64,000 bases of DNA from Bacteroides intestinalis (GTDB lineage: Bacteria > Bacteroidota > Bacteroidia > Bacteroidales > Bacteroidaceae): the NCBI RefSeq assembly GCF_003464595.1, contig NZ_QRZF01000010.1, forward strand, positions 117,102-181,101, given 5' to 3'. The position numbers were made by a program, and so were the translations under genes. Positions 39,375-49,242 of the stretch are shown here, piece after piece. The notes beneath the pieces were generated by a model. The model saw nothing but the letters and a program-made list of their open reading frames with translations. It was not told the DNA's origin and searched no databases. How positions within the stretch are numbered: the first letter of the stretch is position 1; each line of letters starts with the position of its first letter.

Positions 39375-39647
39375 TTATTTAAACTTATCTTTCAGAGTCG
39401 TACTGGGCCTATAGGTCAACACCAACTTAGGCGGAACCAGCATACGCAACTTTGTCGTTGGATTGATGGTAATACGCTCTGCTTTCTTCTTTACCTCAAA
39501 AGTACCGAAACTTTGTACGGAAACAATATTCCCTTCTTGCAGCTGTTGTGTCATGTCCGACAGTAAAGATGCAATTAGTTCGGATGTATCCTTTATGGTA
39601 TATCCCAATCTTCGTGACAGTTCTGAAGTAAATTCCTTATTATTCAA
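39375..39647 (-). CDS. HU-family DNA-binding protein
   Basis: A 90-aa protein with the HU/IHF fold: helical first half (NNKEFTSELSRRLGYTIKDT), the beta hinge VSVQSFGTFEVKKKAERI, the DNA-gripping arm around NPTTKLRMLVPPK (Pro present), and the end LTYRPSTTLKDKFK. It is diverged from canonical HU. It lies 77 bp after rimO and 33 bp before the HU-LysM gene, so the two HU proteins are likely made together and may pair. Confidence 0.9.
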   Translation of the reverse strand: MNNKEFTSELSRRLGYTIKDTSELIASLLSDMTQQLQEGNIVSVQSFGTFEVKKKAERITINPTTKLRMLVPPKLVLTYRPSTTLKDKFK

Positions 39648-39724
39648 AATCCAGCTATTTTTATAAAGTTCGGTGCTATATTAGCAAAACTTCCGCATAT
39701 ACACAAATTCTTAGGGAAAATTAT

Positions 39725-41023
39725 TTAAATAACCTGTCCAAAAAGGTCGAAATCATCGGAACTTATTATCTCTACCTGGTAAAAGTTACCAATAAGCAAC
39801 GTTTGTTCACCACGCTCTATCAATACTTCCGGATCCACTTCAGGAGAGTCAAATTCAGTACGGCCGATATAATAATCCCCTTCCAGACGATCAATAATAA
39901 CTTTCATGGATTGCCCCACTTTTGCTGCGCTCAATTCGGCAGAAATACCTTGTTGAATGGACATTAATTCATCCAGACGTGCCTGCTTTACTTCCTGAGG
40001 TATTTCATCCTCATAATGTGCAGCTGCGTAAGTACCTTCTTCCTCTGAATATGCAAAAGCCCCCATTCTATCGAAACGCACCTTACGAACAAACTCTTTC
40101 AACTCTTCAAAATCCGACTCCGTTTCTCCGGGATGCCCTACCATTAAAGTAGTACGCAAATGAATACCAGGTACTTCTTTGCGGAATTGTTCTATCAGTT
40201 GATAAGTTTCTTCCTGAGTTACATGGCGGCGCATTTTCTCCAACATCGGATTACTAATATGCTGAAGAGCTATATCCATATACTTACACACATTAGGACG
40301 CTCACGCATCACCCGGAACAAATCTGTAGGAAAATGTGCGGGATAAGCATAATGTAAACGAATCCATTCTACCCCGGGAATTTCAGATATACGTTCTATA
40401 AGTTCAGGAAGCATTTGCTTCTTATACAGATCCACACCATAGTAAGTCAATTCCTGAGCTATTATCTGAAACTCTTTTACTCCCTTGTTTACCAGGTAAC
40501 GGACTTCATCCAAAATTTCCTCTACCGGTCGCGATACATGCCGCCCTGTAATAATCGGAATAGCACAATACGAACACTTCCGGTCGCATCCCTCCGATAT
40601 TTTCAGGTATGCATAGTGTTTAGGAGTAGTGAGAGTACGCTCTATATGAAGTTCTTCGTGATAAGCTTTACCCAGATCCTGCAATAACTCCGCCCAGTTA
40701 AATTTACCATAAAACTTATCCACCTGCGGAATTTCAATCGCCAATTCTTTCAGATAGCGTTCAGAAAGACAACCCATTACATATAACTTTTCCAGCTCCC
40801 CTTCTTCTTTTGCCTGTGCAAATTCCAGGATCATGTTAATGGATTCCTCTTTAGCATCACCGATAAAACCACAAGTATTGATAACAGTAATCTCTCCTTT
40901 AGGCTTTTCCGTATCATGAGTCACATGATATCCGGATTCTTCCAGCTGTCGCATCAAATGCTCCGAATCCACTAAATTCTTAGAACACCCTAAAGTTATG
41001 ATATCAATTGTTTTCCGTTTCAT
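39725..41023 (-). CDS. rimO: Ribosomal protein S12 methylthiotransferase
   Basis: Radical-SAM enzyme that methylthiolates Asp88 (E. coli numbering) of ribosomal protein S12. The 432-aa protein has the N-terminal cluster cysteines Cys13, Cys51 and Cys85, the radical-SAM motif CDRKCSYC (Cys146, Cys150, Cys153) and a C-terminal TRAM domain (about 370-432). The variant ISEGCDRKCSYCAIP fits RimO rather than MiaB. It overlaps ftsY by 4 bp. Confidence 0.95.
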   Translation of the reverse strand: MKRKTIDIITLGCSKNLVDSEHLMRQLEESGYHVTHDTEKPKGEITVINTCGFIGDAKEESINMILEFAQAKEEGELEKLYVMGCLSERYLKELAIEIPQVDKFYGKFNWAELLQDLGKAYHEELHIERTLTTPKHYAYLKISEGCDRKCSYCAIPIITGRHVSRPVEEILDEVRYLVNKGVKEFQIIAQELTYYGVDLYKKQMLPELIERISEIPGVEWIRLHYAYPAHFPTDLFRVMRERPNVCKYMDIALQHISNPMLEKMRRHVTQEETYQLIEQFRKEVPGIHLRTTLMVGHPGETESDFEELKEFVRKVRFDRMGAFAYSEEEGTYAAAHYEDEIPQEVKQARLDELMSIQQGISAELSAAKVGQSMKVIIDRLEGDYYIGRTEFDSPEVDPEVLIERGEQTLLIGNFYQVEIISSDDFDLFGQVI

Positions 41024-41979
41024 GCATTCTCTCCAAACAACGAGTCAACAAATTCTTTCTTACGGAACACCTGTAAATCTTCTATGCCTTCACCCAAGCC
41101 AATATACTTAACAGGTATTTTAAACTGATCAGAAATGCCGATAACAACTCCACCTTTCGCCGTACCATCCAGCTTAGTGATAGCCATCGCGGTTACTTCC
41201 GTAGCTAATGTAAATTGTTTAGCCTGTTCAAATGCATTCTGCCCAGTAGAACCATCCAGCACCAACAAGACTTCATTGGGAGCATCAGGAACCACTTTCT
41301 TCATTACATTTTTAATCTTAGTCAACTCATTCATCAGGCCGACCTTATTATGAAGACGTCCGGCAGTATCAATAATTACCACATCAGCATTATTAGCAAC
41401 AGCAGAGCTTAAAGCATCGTAGGCCACAGAAGCCGGATCAGCTCCCATCTTTTGTTTTACGACAGGCACTCCTACCCGTCCACCCCAGATATCCAACTGT
41501 TCCACAGCTGCTGCACGGAAAGTATCCGCTGCTCCCAGATAAACGCTTTTGCCCGCTTTCTTGAATTGGTAAGCTAACTTACCAATAGTAGTTGTCTTGC
41601 CAACACCATTCACCCCTACTACCATAATTACGTAAGGTTTCTTCGTAATCGGTGCTTCAAAATCATCTACATCGTCCGAATTATTTTCCGTTAGTAAAGC
41701 AGCGATTTCATCGCGCAAGATAGTATTCAGCTCCTGCGCATTCATATATTTTTCAGATGCAGCACGCTTTTCTATACGTTGAATTATATTTAACGTCGTT
41801 TCTACACCTACATCCGAAGTAATCAGTACTTCTTCCAGATTATCAAGCACTTCATCATCTACTTTCGACTTTCCTGCCACAGCACGGGCAATCTTTCCGA
41901 ATACACTTTCTTTCGTCTTAGATAATCCTTTATCTAAAGTTTCCTTCTTTTCCTTTGAGAAAAAACTAAAAAATCCCAT
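41020..41979 (-). CDS. ftsY: Signal recognition particle receptor FtsY
   Basis: GTPase docking SRP-ribosome complexes at the inner membrane. The 319-aa protein has the N domain (about 20-100) and G domain: G1 GVNGVGKT (122-129), DTFRAAAVEQLDIW, DTAGRL, and TKLDGTAKGG. It lacks the long acidic A domain of E. coli FtsY; a short basic N-terminus (FFSKEKKE) may provide membrane contact. Confidence 0.97.
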   Translation of the reverse strand: MGFFSFFSKEKKETLDKGLSKTKESVFGKIARAVAGKSKVDDEVLDNLEEVLITSDVGVETTLNIIQRIEKRAASEKYMNAQELNTILRDEIAALLTENNSDDVDDFEAPITKKPYVIMVVGVNGVGKTTTIGKLAYQFKKAGKSVYLGAADTFRAAAVEQLDIWGGRVGVPVVKQKMGADPASVAYDALSSAVANNADVVIIDTAGRLHNKVGLMNELTKIKNVMKKVVPDAPNEVLLVLDGSTGQNAFEQAKQFTLATEVTAMAITKLDGTAKGGVVIGISDQFKIPVKYIGLGEGIEDLQVFRKKEFVDSLFGENA

Positions 41980-42055
41980 ATCCTATTTTTTTGTACAATA
42001 CATTATGCCACAAAGATATAACAAAGTAATGAAAGTACGGGGATAAAGTACAAAA

Positions 42056-42090
42056 AAAATCCCCTTACCGGAATACGATAAGAGGATTTT
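42056..42090 (-). terminator. Terminator between the DUF4295 gene and ftsY
   Basis: AAAATCCCCTTA (42056-42067) pairs with TAAGAGGATTTT (42079-42090) with one G-U-type mismatch; a run of T residues follows on the minus strand. Confidence 0.75.
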
Positions 42091-42118
42091 ATAATCAAAC
42101 GTCTTTCGACGGACTATC

Positions 42119-42277
42119 TTATTTCTTGAAAAAGTCTTGTACTTTTTCGTTCAATACCATTTGTTCATCAAAGATGTAAGCACCAGTCTTCGGAGACTTA
42201 ACCATCTTGATAACCTTTGTATAAGCACGACCTTCTTTAGAACCTTCGTGCAAACTTGCTACAGTTTTCTTTGCCAT
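42119..42277 (-). CDS. DUF4295 small protein of the ribosomal cluster
   Basis: A 52-aa basic protein starting at ATG 42277 (MAKKTVASLHEGSKEGRAYT) and ending VQDFFKK. It follows the L28 and L33 genes with 12 bp spacing, the usual place of DUF4295 in Bacteroidetes. A ribosome-associated role is likely from position and charge, but not shown here. Confidence 0.85.
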   Translation of the reverse strand: MAKKTVASLHEGSKEGRAYTKVIKMVKSPKTGAYIFDEQMVLNEKVQDFFKK

Positions 42278-42289
42278 GGGTTATACTTA

Positions 42290-42478
42290 TTATTTAATTT
42301 CTTTATGTACTGTTACTCTCTTCAGGATCGGATTGTATTTCTTCAATTCCAATCTTTCAGTTGTATTCTTTCTGTTCTTAGTAGTGATATAACGAGAAGT
42401 TCCCGGCATACCGCTATCTTTGTGTTCTGTGCATTCCAGAATCACCTGTACTCTGTTACCTTTTGCTTTCTTTGCCAT
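42290..42478 (-). CDS. rpmG: 50S ribosomal protein L33
   Basis: A 62-aa basic protein with the L33 pattern [32 protein letters not shown] and [12 protein letters not shown]. It has a single cysteine, so it is the form without a zinc ribbon. It lies 22 bp after rpmB. Confidence 0.95.
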   Translation of the reverse strand: MAKKAKGNRVQVILECTEHKDSGMPGTSRYITTKNRKNTTERLELKKYNPILKRVTVHKEIK

Positions 42479-42500
42479 AATCAGTATTCTCCTCTACTTT

Positions 42501-42761
42501 TTAGCCAATTACTTTAATGCTTTTCCAATCACAATAACCTTTTGCTACTGCGTCGTTCAAAGCAGCGTCCAGTCCTTTCTTATTAATAATACGCAGACCG
42601 TTAGCACAAATGCTAAGGCTGATCCAGCAATCTTGCTCTACATAGTAGAACTTCTTGTTAAACAAGTTCAAATCAAAGGTTCTCTTAGTTCTTCTCTTTG
42701 AGTGTGAAACATTGTTGCCAATCATGGCTTTCTTTCCGGTAATTTGACAAATCTTCGACAT
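42501..42761 (-). CDS. rpmB: 50S ribosomal protein L28
   Basis: An 86-aa protein: [33 protein letters not shown] and the C-terminal [14 protein letters not shown] are diagnostic of L28. First gene of the L28-L33-DUF4295 group. Confidence 0.96.
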   Translation of the reverse strand: MSKICQITGKKAMIGNNVSHSKRRTKRTFDLNLFNKKFYYVEQDCWISLSICANGLRIINKKGLDAALNDAVAKGYCDWKSIKVIG

Positions 42762-42882
42762 TTCTATCTTATTTTTATAGTTTTTATCTATACTTATTTC
42801 AAACAGAGCGCAAAGTAAGTACTTTTATCGATACCAAACAAGTTTTTCATAAAATAATTCATTGTCTGATAGCATTTTTTCT

Positions 42883-43350
42883 TCATTTTAAGCACTCACA
42901 GAGCATCATTAGAGCATTTCGAATGGCTTTTTGCACATTTCCACCCCTTCCATCATCTCCCTCTTGTCTGAAAGTTACAATTTCATTTTTATAGGCAGCA
43001 GCAATCCATACCGTTCCGACGGGCTTTTCAGCAGTTCCCCCTCCGGGTCCTGCAATTCCTGATGTAGCGACAGCGCAATCTGTTTTCAACGCTTTCATCG
43101 CACCTTTCACCATTTCAATAACAGTCTCCCTACTGACAGCTCCATATTTCTCCAAAGTTTCAGCAGAGACATGAAGCAGAGACATCTTTACCTCATTAGA
43201 ATATGCCACAATCCCTCCATTAAAGTATTCCGAGCTCCCTGGGACAGAAGTCACCAGAGCTGCAATACTGCCTCCTGTACAACTTTCTGCGGTGGAAAGG
43301 GACAAATTCTTCGATTTTAATAACTCCCCAATCTTTTCTTCCAGCTTCAT
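42883..43350 (-). CDS. CinA C-terminal family nicotinamide-nucleotide amidohydrolase
   Basis: A 155-aa protein starting at ATG 43350 ([15 protein letters not shown]). It is the PncC-type domain alone: [31 protein letters not shown], split here by halves, carries the catalytic Ser and the GG motif, and [20 protein letters not shown] closes the active site. It deamidates nicotinamide mononucleotide in pyridine recycling. No N-terminal CinA domain is present. Confidence 0.92.
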   Translation of the reverse strand: MKLEEKIGELLKSKNLSLSTAESCTGGSIAALVTSVPGSSEYFNGGIVAYSNEVKMSLLHVSAETLEKYGAVSRETVIEMVKGAMKALKTDCAVATSGIAGPGGGTAEKPVGTVWIAAAYKNEIVTFRQEGDDGRGGNVQKAIRNALMMLCECLK

Positions 43351-43410
43351 ATACCTTATATATATAATATTTCTATATTTTGTTCTATTTTTCCTCTCCA
43401 CATCACCAAA

Positions 43411-43490
43411 TCCGTATCAACTCCGTGTTTGCTCCGTATCTATACACTTGGACTTGGTATGGAGTTGGTATGGACCAGACACGGACCAGG
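43411..43490. repeat. Imperfect short-repeat cluster between cinA and tsaD
   Basis: CTCCGTATC, CTCCGTG and GGTATGG/GTTGGTATGG repeats pack into 80 bp. CCGTATCAACTCC (43412-43424) is the near complement of GGAGTTGGTATGG (43461-43473) with two transitions, and GGACCAG occurs at 43472 and 43483. The block is more GC-rich than its flanks and has no open frame. Confidence 0.55.
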
Positions 43491-43525
43491 TACGGTGCAG
43501 GTCAAAAAGTGCTCTAAAACTCTTT

Positions 43526-44548
43526 TTATTGCAACGTTACGCGTGAGTAAGCCGGTGCATCTATCGAACAGAAATCTTTATCCTGATATTTGAAATAACC
43601 TGTAATCGCAATCATAGCGGCATTATCCGTCGTATAGCTGAACTTGGGAATAAATATATTCCACCCATACTTTTCGGCATGTTCACGAAAGGCATTGCGC
43701 AGGCCATTATTAGCAGAAACACCACCGGCCACGGCTACTTGCTTTATCTTATATTCTTTAGCGGCCTTACGGAGCTTATCCATCAGGATATCCACCACGG
43801 TAGCTTCGAGCGAAGCCGCCAAATCTACCTTGTGATGCTCGATGAAATCGGGATCTTCCTTCATCCAGTCACGCAAAGAATACAGGAATGAGGTTTTCAA
43901 ACCGCTGAAACTATAATCTAATCCGGGGATATGGGGTTTGCTAAAAGTAAATGCTTTCGGATTTCCCTGACGGGCCAACTTATCAATAATCGGACCACCG
44001 GGATAACCCAGCCCCATTACCTTCGAACACTTGTCAATGGCTTCTCCAGCAGCATCATCAATCGTCTGCCCTAAAATCTCCATATCATTATATGCCTTTA
44101 CCAGGATAATTTGTGAATTTCCTCCCGATACAAGCAAGCAAAGGAAAGGAAATTCAGGTTGAACATTTTCTTCACCTTCTGCTTTAATGAAATGAGCTAA
44201 TACATGACCTGTCAGATGATTAACATCAATCATAGGAATACCTAAAGAACGAGCAAAACCTTTGGCAAATGACACACCTACCAACAAAGAACCCATCAAT
44301 CCCGGTCCTCTGGTGAACGCCACTGCACTCAATTCTTCTTTAGTTACTCCGGCACGTTTCAATGCTTCATGCACCACCGGAACTATGTTTTGCTGATGTG
44401 CACGTGAAGCTAATTCGGGAACCACACCACCATAGGCTTCATGCACCGCCTGACTGGAAACGACGTTCGATAGCAGATACCCATCTTTGATGACGGCAGC
44501 AGAGGTGTCATCGCAAGAGCTTTCTATTCCTAAAATTATTGTACTCAT
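43526..44548 (-). CDS. tsaD: tRNA N6-adenosine threonylcarbamoyltransferase
   Basis: Transfers threonylcarbamoyl to A37 of ANN-decoding tRNAs. The start taken is ATG 44548 (MSTIILGIESSCDDTSAAV), giving 340 aa. The metal-binding histidines are His111 and His115 in VNHLTGH, and the ASKHA signature VAGGVSANNGLR is present. It is divergent from the tamB-like gene. Confidence 0.96.
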   Translation of the reverse strand: MSTIILGIESSCDDTSAAVIKDGYLLSNVVSSQAVHEAYGGVVPELASRAHQQNIVPVVHEALKRAGVTKEELSAVAFTRGPGLMGSLLVGVSFAKGFARSLGIPMIDVNHLTGHVLAHFIKAEGEENVQPEFPFLCLLVSGGNSQIILVKAYNDMEILGQTIDDAAGEAIDKCSKVMGLGYPGGPIIDKLARQGNPKAFTFSKPHIPGLDYSFSGLKTSFLYSLRDWMKEDPDFIEHHKVDLAASLEATVVDILMDKLRKAAKEYKIKQVAVAGGVSANNGLRNAFREHAEKYGWNIFIPKFSYTTDNAAMIAITGYFKYQDKDFCSIDAPAYSRVTLQ

Positions 44549-44572
44549 ATCGTTATTTACATTTAAACGCTG

Positions 44573-44580
44573 CAAAAGTA
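44573..44580 (-). promoter_or_regulatory. Candidate -7 box for tsaD
   Basis: CAAAAGTA reads TACTTTTG on the minus strand, 24 bp upstream of the start. The -33 element is unclear. Confidence 0.45.
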
Positions 44581-44622
44581 GTGATAAAAGTAGGATTGAT
44601 AACGTATTATTTCATATTTTTG

Positions 44623-47600
44623 TTGGCTAATTCAAACAAACCGCCTATCAGAAAGTTAAAAAAGACAGTTCGCTGGGTGCTCGGTATTATACTTAGTTTG
44701 TATATCGGGACTATCTTGTTGTTGAACATTCCTTACGTTCAGCGGCAAATATCCGTGTTGGTTGCAAACGAATTAGCTAACGTTCTGGGCACAGAATTGA
44801 CCATCGGGCGAATAAATATGGGACTGCTAAACCGCATCATAATTGATGACTTATTATTGAATGACCAGTCCGATAAAGAAATGCTGAAAATATCCCGTCT
44901 TTCGGCAAAATTTGATATATTGCCCCTATTCAAGGGAAAGATTTCTATCAGCAACGTGCAGTTATTTGGTTTCAACATCAATCTGGAAAAGAAAACACCG
45001 GAAGATATACCTAATTTCCAGTTCGTGTTGGACGCATTTGCCTCTAAAGACACCATCAAAAAAGAAAGTAATCTGGATATCCGCATCAATTCTTTATTGA
45101 TACGGCGCGGCAAACTGTCCTACAATGTGCTGTCGGCAGAAGAAACACCGGGAAAATTCAATGCACAGCACATACAGCTACGTAATATTATTGCCAATAT
45201 CTCCTTAAAAGCACTTCAAAATGATTCTATAAATGCCGCTATCAAACGTTTAAGTATAGAAGAAGAAAATTCCGGATTTGAATTAAAGAGACTAAGCTTA
45301 AAAGTTGTAGCAAACGATCAGAAGATGAATATCGAGAATTTTGCAATCGACCTGCCCAATACTTCACTTGCCATGGACACCATACGTATGGAATATGACA
45401 GTCTGGGGGCCTTTGGCAATTTTGCTAATGATGTTCACTTCTCGTTCCGTATACTGCCTTCAGATATTGTACTTCGTGATTTGGCAGCATTTGTTCCTGC
45501 ATTTTCTCCTTTCAAAGAAAAGCTGCAAATAGCTGTAGAAACAAACGGTACCATTAATCAGCTGAACTGTCCCCACCTGTCAATTACAGGAGGACCGCAT
45601 TTTCGTTTGAGAGGAGATGTATCTTTTCAGGATCTATCCCGCCCTCAGGATGCATTTGTATTTGGTAACCTATCCAATTTATATGCCGATCCGGAAGGGG
45701 TTGCTTTTTTTGTACGCAACTTGAGTAAGAATTACGAGGGTGTTCCTCCTATATTGCAACGTTTGGGCACCATCTCATTTCATGGAGAAGTATCAGGCTA
45801 TTTCACGGACATCGTAACTTATGGTTTGGTACACACGGATATTGGCTCCATCAAGACGGACTTGAAAATAAGCTCAGATAAGGAAAAAGGTTATTTTGCA
45901 TATTCGGGTGCCGTGAAGACCGAAGAACTCGAATTGGGAAATATGCTGGATAACGAAAAGCTGGGAAAAGTTACTTTCAATCTTGACATTGAAGGCAACC
46001 ACTATGATAATCAATATCCTTCCATTGTGATGAAAGGATTAATCGCTTCCATCGACTATAGTGATTATAACTATGAGAATATTACACTGGACGGAGAATA
46101 CAAACAAGGCGGTTTCAATGGAAAAGTTGCATTGGATGACGAGAATGGGTCTATTCTGCTGAACGGTAATATCAATACCGTCAGCCGTATACCGACTTTC
46201 AACTTCCACGCCAGCATTCGTAATGTGCGTCCGCACGAACTCCACCTGACCCCCAAATATGAGGATACGGAACTTTCTGTCCAATTAACCGCCGATTTCA
46301 CCGGTGGTTCCATCGATGAAATGAATGGAGAAATCAATATCGACAGTTTGCAATTCACTGCACCCAATAAGGAATATTTTCTGGACAACCTGAAAATCGC
46401 TGCTAGCCAGAGGGATAGTTCTCATAAGCAACTGACAGTAACATCTAATTTCCTGAATGCAAGCATCGAGGGAGATTATTCCTATCGTACCCTGCCTGCC
46501 AGTGCTATGAATATCATGCGAAAATACATTCCCGCTCTGATATTACCGGACAAGAAACCTATAGAAAGCGAGAATAATTTCCATTTTGATGTAAACATCT
46601 TCAATACGGATTTATTGTCCACTATATTCAATGTTCCCATTAAAATCTATACACACTCTACTCTAAAAGGTTATTTCAATGACAAAGCGCAACGTCTGCG
46701 GGTAGAGGGATATTTCCCACGGTTGCGTTACGGAGATAAATTCATTGAATCTGGAATGCTATTATGCGAAAATCCGGGTGACAAAATTCATGCCCGCCTG
46801 CGCTTCAATAACCGCAAGCCGACAGGTGCAATAAACATTGCATTGGAAGTTCAAGCCAAAGACGACCTTATTCAGACTTCCCTAAACTGGGGTAACAGTA
46901 GTTCCGTCACCTATAGTGGTAAGCTGGCTGCTACTGCACATTTTCTCCGTGCGCAAACCGAGGAGCTGGATAATAAACGTTCCCGTAAGGCTGTTTCGGC
47001 ATTGAAAACAGTCGTAGATGTGCAAAAGACGGATATCATTCTGAATGATACTCTATGGGAAATACATCCGTCACAAGTAGTCATTGATTCCGGAAAGATA
47101 CATATTAATGATTTCTATTTCAGCCATAAAGACCGACACTTGCGCATCAATGGGGTTATTTCGGAAGAACCCAATGATACGGTACGTCTGGACTTGAAAG
47201 ATATTAATATAGGATATGTATTCGATATAGCCGACCTTGGGGTTAACTTTAAGGGTGAAGCCACCGGTCCTGCCTACGCCAGCGGAATATTGAAGAAACC
47301 CGTTATGTATACCGACCTGTTCATCCGAAGCCTTGGCCTAAACGATGGCCTGCTGGGGGATGCCAATATTCATGGAGAATGGCACCATGAAGTAGAGGGA
47401 ATCTATCTCGATGCGTATATTCGTGAGAAAGACATTGCTAAAAGTCATGTATATGGTTATATTTATCCCTTAAAGCCTAAAAGTGCACTCGATTTACAGA
47501 TTGAAGCCGACAGTACCAATCTTAAGTTTATAGAACACTACATGAGTAGTATTACACCGGAATTTAACGGACGAGCCAGTGGCAACGTGCATTTCTATGG

Positions 47601-49242
47601 TAAATTCAAAGGGCTTACAATGGAAGGGCGCGTACTTGGCGATGCTTCCATGAAGGTCGATGTATTGAACACCACTTTCTTCATTAAAGACAGTATTCTC
47701 ATAGAGCCGAACGGGCTGACTTTCCATAATAACCGTATTCTCGACCCACAGGGTAACCAAGGGCATGTAAACGGTTATCTGCACTATGAACACTTCAAGA
47801 ATCTGGAATATCGTTTTCAGTTTGACATAAATAATATGCTGGTGATGAATACAAAGGAATCACTGGATTTTCCTTTCTATGGTACGGTCTACGGAACTGG
47901 CAACGCTCAGATCGCAGGTAATGCGCGAGATGGCGTAAGTATTGATGTAGCTATGACTACAGACCGAAACACGAATTTTGTTTATATAAAAGATAATGTA
48001 TCTTCGGCAGCCAATACCCAATTCATCAAGTTTATAGATAAGACACCCCGTCGTGCTGTGCTGGACTCCATCAATTTGACCTCTGATTATGAGCTGGCAC
48101 AACAAGAGATACAAGAAGAAGAAGAAAGTCATACCGATATCCGCCTCAATCTGCTTGTAGAAGCTACCCCGAATGCAACCATGAAGATTGTTATGGACCC
48201 CATCGCAGGCGACTACATCAGTGGACGAGGTTCCGGAAATATCCGCACAGAATTTTACAACAAAGCCGATGATGTAAAAATGTTCGGTAGTTATCGCATC
48301 AGTCAGGGAGTTTATAAATTCAGTTTGCAAGAGGTGATACGCAAGGACTTTACCATCAAAGATGGAAGCACTATCAGTTTCAACGGTCCTCCGTTGGATG
48401 CCACCATGGATATCCAAGCAAACTATATGGTGAATTCCGCATCATTGAATGACTTGGTACCCAATGCAAGCAGCTATGGAATCCCTACGAATATCCGGGT
48501 AAACTGTACCATGAATCTCACAGGTCAACTCACTTCCCCGGACATTAAGCTGGGACTGGAGGTGCCTAATGAACGGGATGAAGTGCAAGCCCTTATCCGT
48601 AACTACATTTCAACGGACGAACAAATGAATATGCAGATTCTCTATCTGCTGGGTATCGGCAAATTCTATACACCCGAAAATGTAGATGCCACCCAAAACT
48701 CGAATATGATGACTTCTGTGCTTTCATCCACCCTTTCGGGACAACTAAATAATGCACTTTCCAACATTATTAATAGTAACAACTGGAATATAGGTACCAA
48801 CCTCAGCACCGGAGAAAAAGGCTGGACGGATATGGAATTCGAAGGAATGCTATCGGGGCAATTACTGAACAATCGTCTGCTTATCAATGGTAACTTCGGA
48901 TACCGAGACAATCCGATGGCAAATACAAACTTTGTAGGTGACTTTGAAGCAGAATGGCTTGTGAACCGTAGCGGAGATATTCGCCTGAAAGCGTATAATG
49001 AGACGAACGACCGCTATTACACAAGGACCAATCTGACAACGCAAGGCATCGGTATCATTTTCAAGAAGGACTTCAACCGATGGAAAGAACTAATGTTCTG
49101 GAATAAGTGGAGGTTGAAAAGACTGAGACGGGAAATGGAACAAAAGGAAGCGGAAAAGAACACCGAAGAACAAACCGAAGAAACTGAAACCACTGCTACC
49201 CAGGCGGCAGCAAAAGCAAAAGAAAAGAGAGGGGGAAGTTAA
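44623..49242 (+). CDS. TamB-family envelope protein (translocation and assembly module)
   Basis: A very large (about 1540 aa) inner-membrane-anchored periplasmic protein. The start is uncertain: the open frame begins at TTG 44539, with GTG 44581 and TTG 44623 as later choices. I prefer 44623, as it leaves a short basic N-terminus (NSNKPPIRKLKKTVRWV) before the single membrane helix and lies after a possible -7 box (TATTTTTG, 44615-44622). The long middle is repetitive beta-strand sequence, the lipid-groove fold of AsmA/TamB proteins. The end carries the DUF490/TamB domain (SGRGSGNIRTEF, LEVPNERDEVQALIRNYIS) and a charged Lys/Glu tail. Likely moves lipids or aids outer-membrane protein assembly. 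Confidence 0.9.
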   Translation: MANSNKPPIRKLKKTVRWVLGIILSLYIGTILLLNIPYVQRQISVLVANELANVLGTELTIGRINMGLLNRIIIDDLLLNDQSDKEMLKISRLSAKFDILPLFKGKISISNVQLFGFNINLEKKTPEDIPNFQFVLDAFASKDTIKKESNLDIRINSLLIRRGKLSYNVLSAEETPGKFNAQHIQLRNIIANISLKALQNDSINAAIKRLSIEEENSGFELKRLSLKVVANDQKMNIENFAIDLPNTSLAMDTIRMEYDSLGAFGNFANDVHFSFRILPSDIVLRDLAAFVPAFSPFKEKLQIAVETNGTINQLNCPHLSITGGPHFRLRGDVSFQDLSRPQDAFVFGNLSNLYADPEGVAFFVRNLSKNYEGVPPILQRLGTISFHGEVSGYFTDIVTYGLVHTDIGSIKTDLKISSDKEKGYFAYSGAVKTEELELGNMLDNEKLGKVTFNLDIEGNHYDNQYPSIVMKGLIASIDYSDYNYENITLDGEYKQGGFNGKVALDDENGSILLNGNINTVSRIPTFNFHASIRNVRPHELHLTPKYEDTELSVQLTADFTGGSIDEMNGEINIDSLQFTAPNKEYFLDNLKIAASQRDSSHKQLTVTSNFLNASIEGDYSYRTLPASAMNIMRKYIPALILPDKKPIESENNFHFDVNIFNTDLLSTIFNVPIKIYTHSTLKGYFNDKAQRLRVEGYFPRLRYGDKFIESGMLLCENPGDKIHARLRFNNRKPTGAINIALEVQAKDDLIQTSLNWGNSSSVTYSGKLAATAHFLRAQTEELDNKRSRKAVSALKTVVDVQKTDIILNDTLWEIHPSQVVIDSGKIHINDFYFSHKDRHLRINGVISEEPNDTVRLDLKDINIGYVFDIADLGVNFKGEATGPAYASGILKKPVMYTDLFIRSLGLNDGLLGDANIHGEWHHEVEGIYLDAYIREKDIAKSHVYGYIYPLKPKSALDLQIEADSTNLKFIEHYMSSITPEFNGRASGNVHFYGKFKGLTMEGRVLGDASMKVDVLNTTFFIKDSILIEPNGLTFHNNRILDPQGNQGHVNGYLHYEHFKNLEYRFQFDINNMLVMNTKESLDFPFYGTVYGTGNAQIAGNARDGVSIDVAMTTDRNTNFVYIKDNVSSAANTQFIKFIDKTPRRAVLDSINLTSDYELAQQEIQEEEESHTDIRLNLLVEATPNATMKIVMDPIAGDYISGRGSGNIRTEFYNKADDVKMFGSYRISQGVYKFSLQEVIRKDFTIKDGSTISFNGPPLDATMDIQANYMVNSASLNDLVPNASSYGIPTNIRVNCTMNLTGQLTSPDIKLGLEVPNERDEVQALIRNYISTDEQMNMQILYLLGIGKFYTPENVDATQNSNMMTSVLSSTLSGQLNNALSNIINSNNWNIGTNLSTGEKGWTDMEFEGMLSGQLLNNRLLINGNFGYRDNPMANTNFVGDFEAEWLVNRSGDIRLKAYNETNDRYYTRTNLTTQGIGIIFKKDFNRWKELMFWNKWRLKRLRREMEQKEAEKNTEEQTEETETTATQAAAKAKEKRGGS

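Noticed and set aside
43411..43490. CRISPR-like array
   Set aside because: The words are 7-13 bp, unequal in spacing and in both orientations, with no spacer-sized intervals and no cas genes.
47860..48417. 185-aa antisense frame within the tamB-like gene
   Set aside because: It lies wholly inside a clear TamB C-terminal coding region and has no recognisable features.
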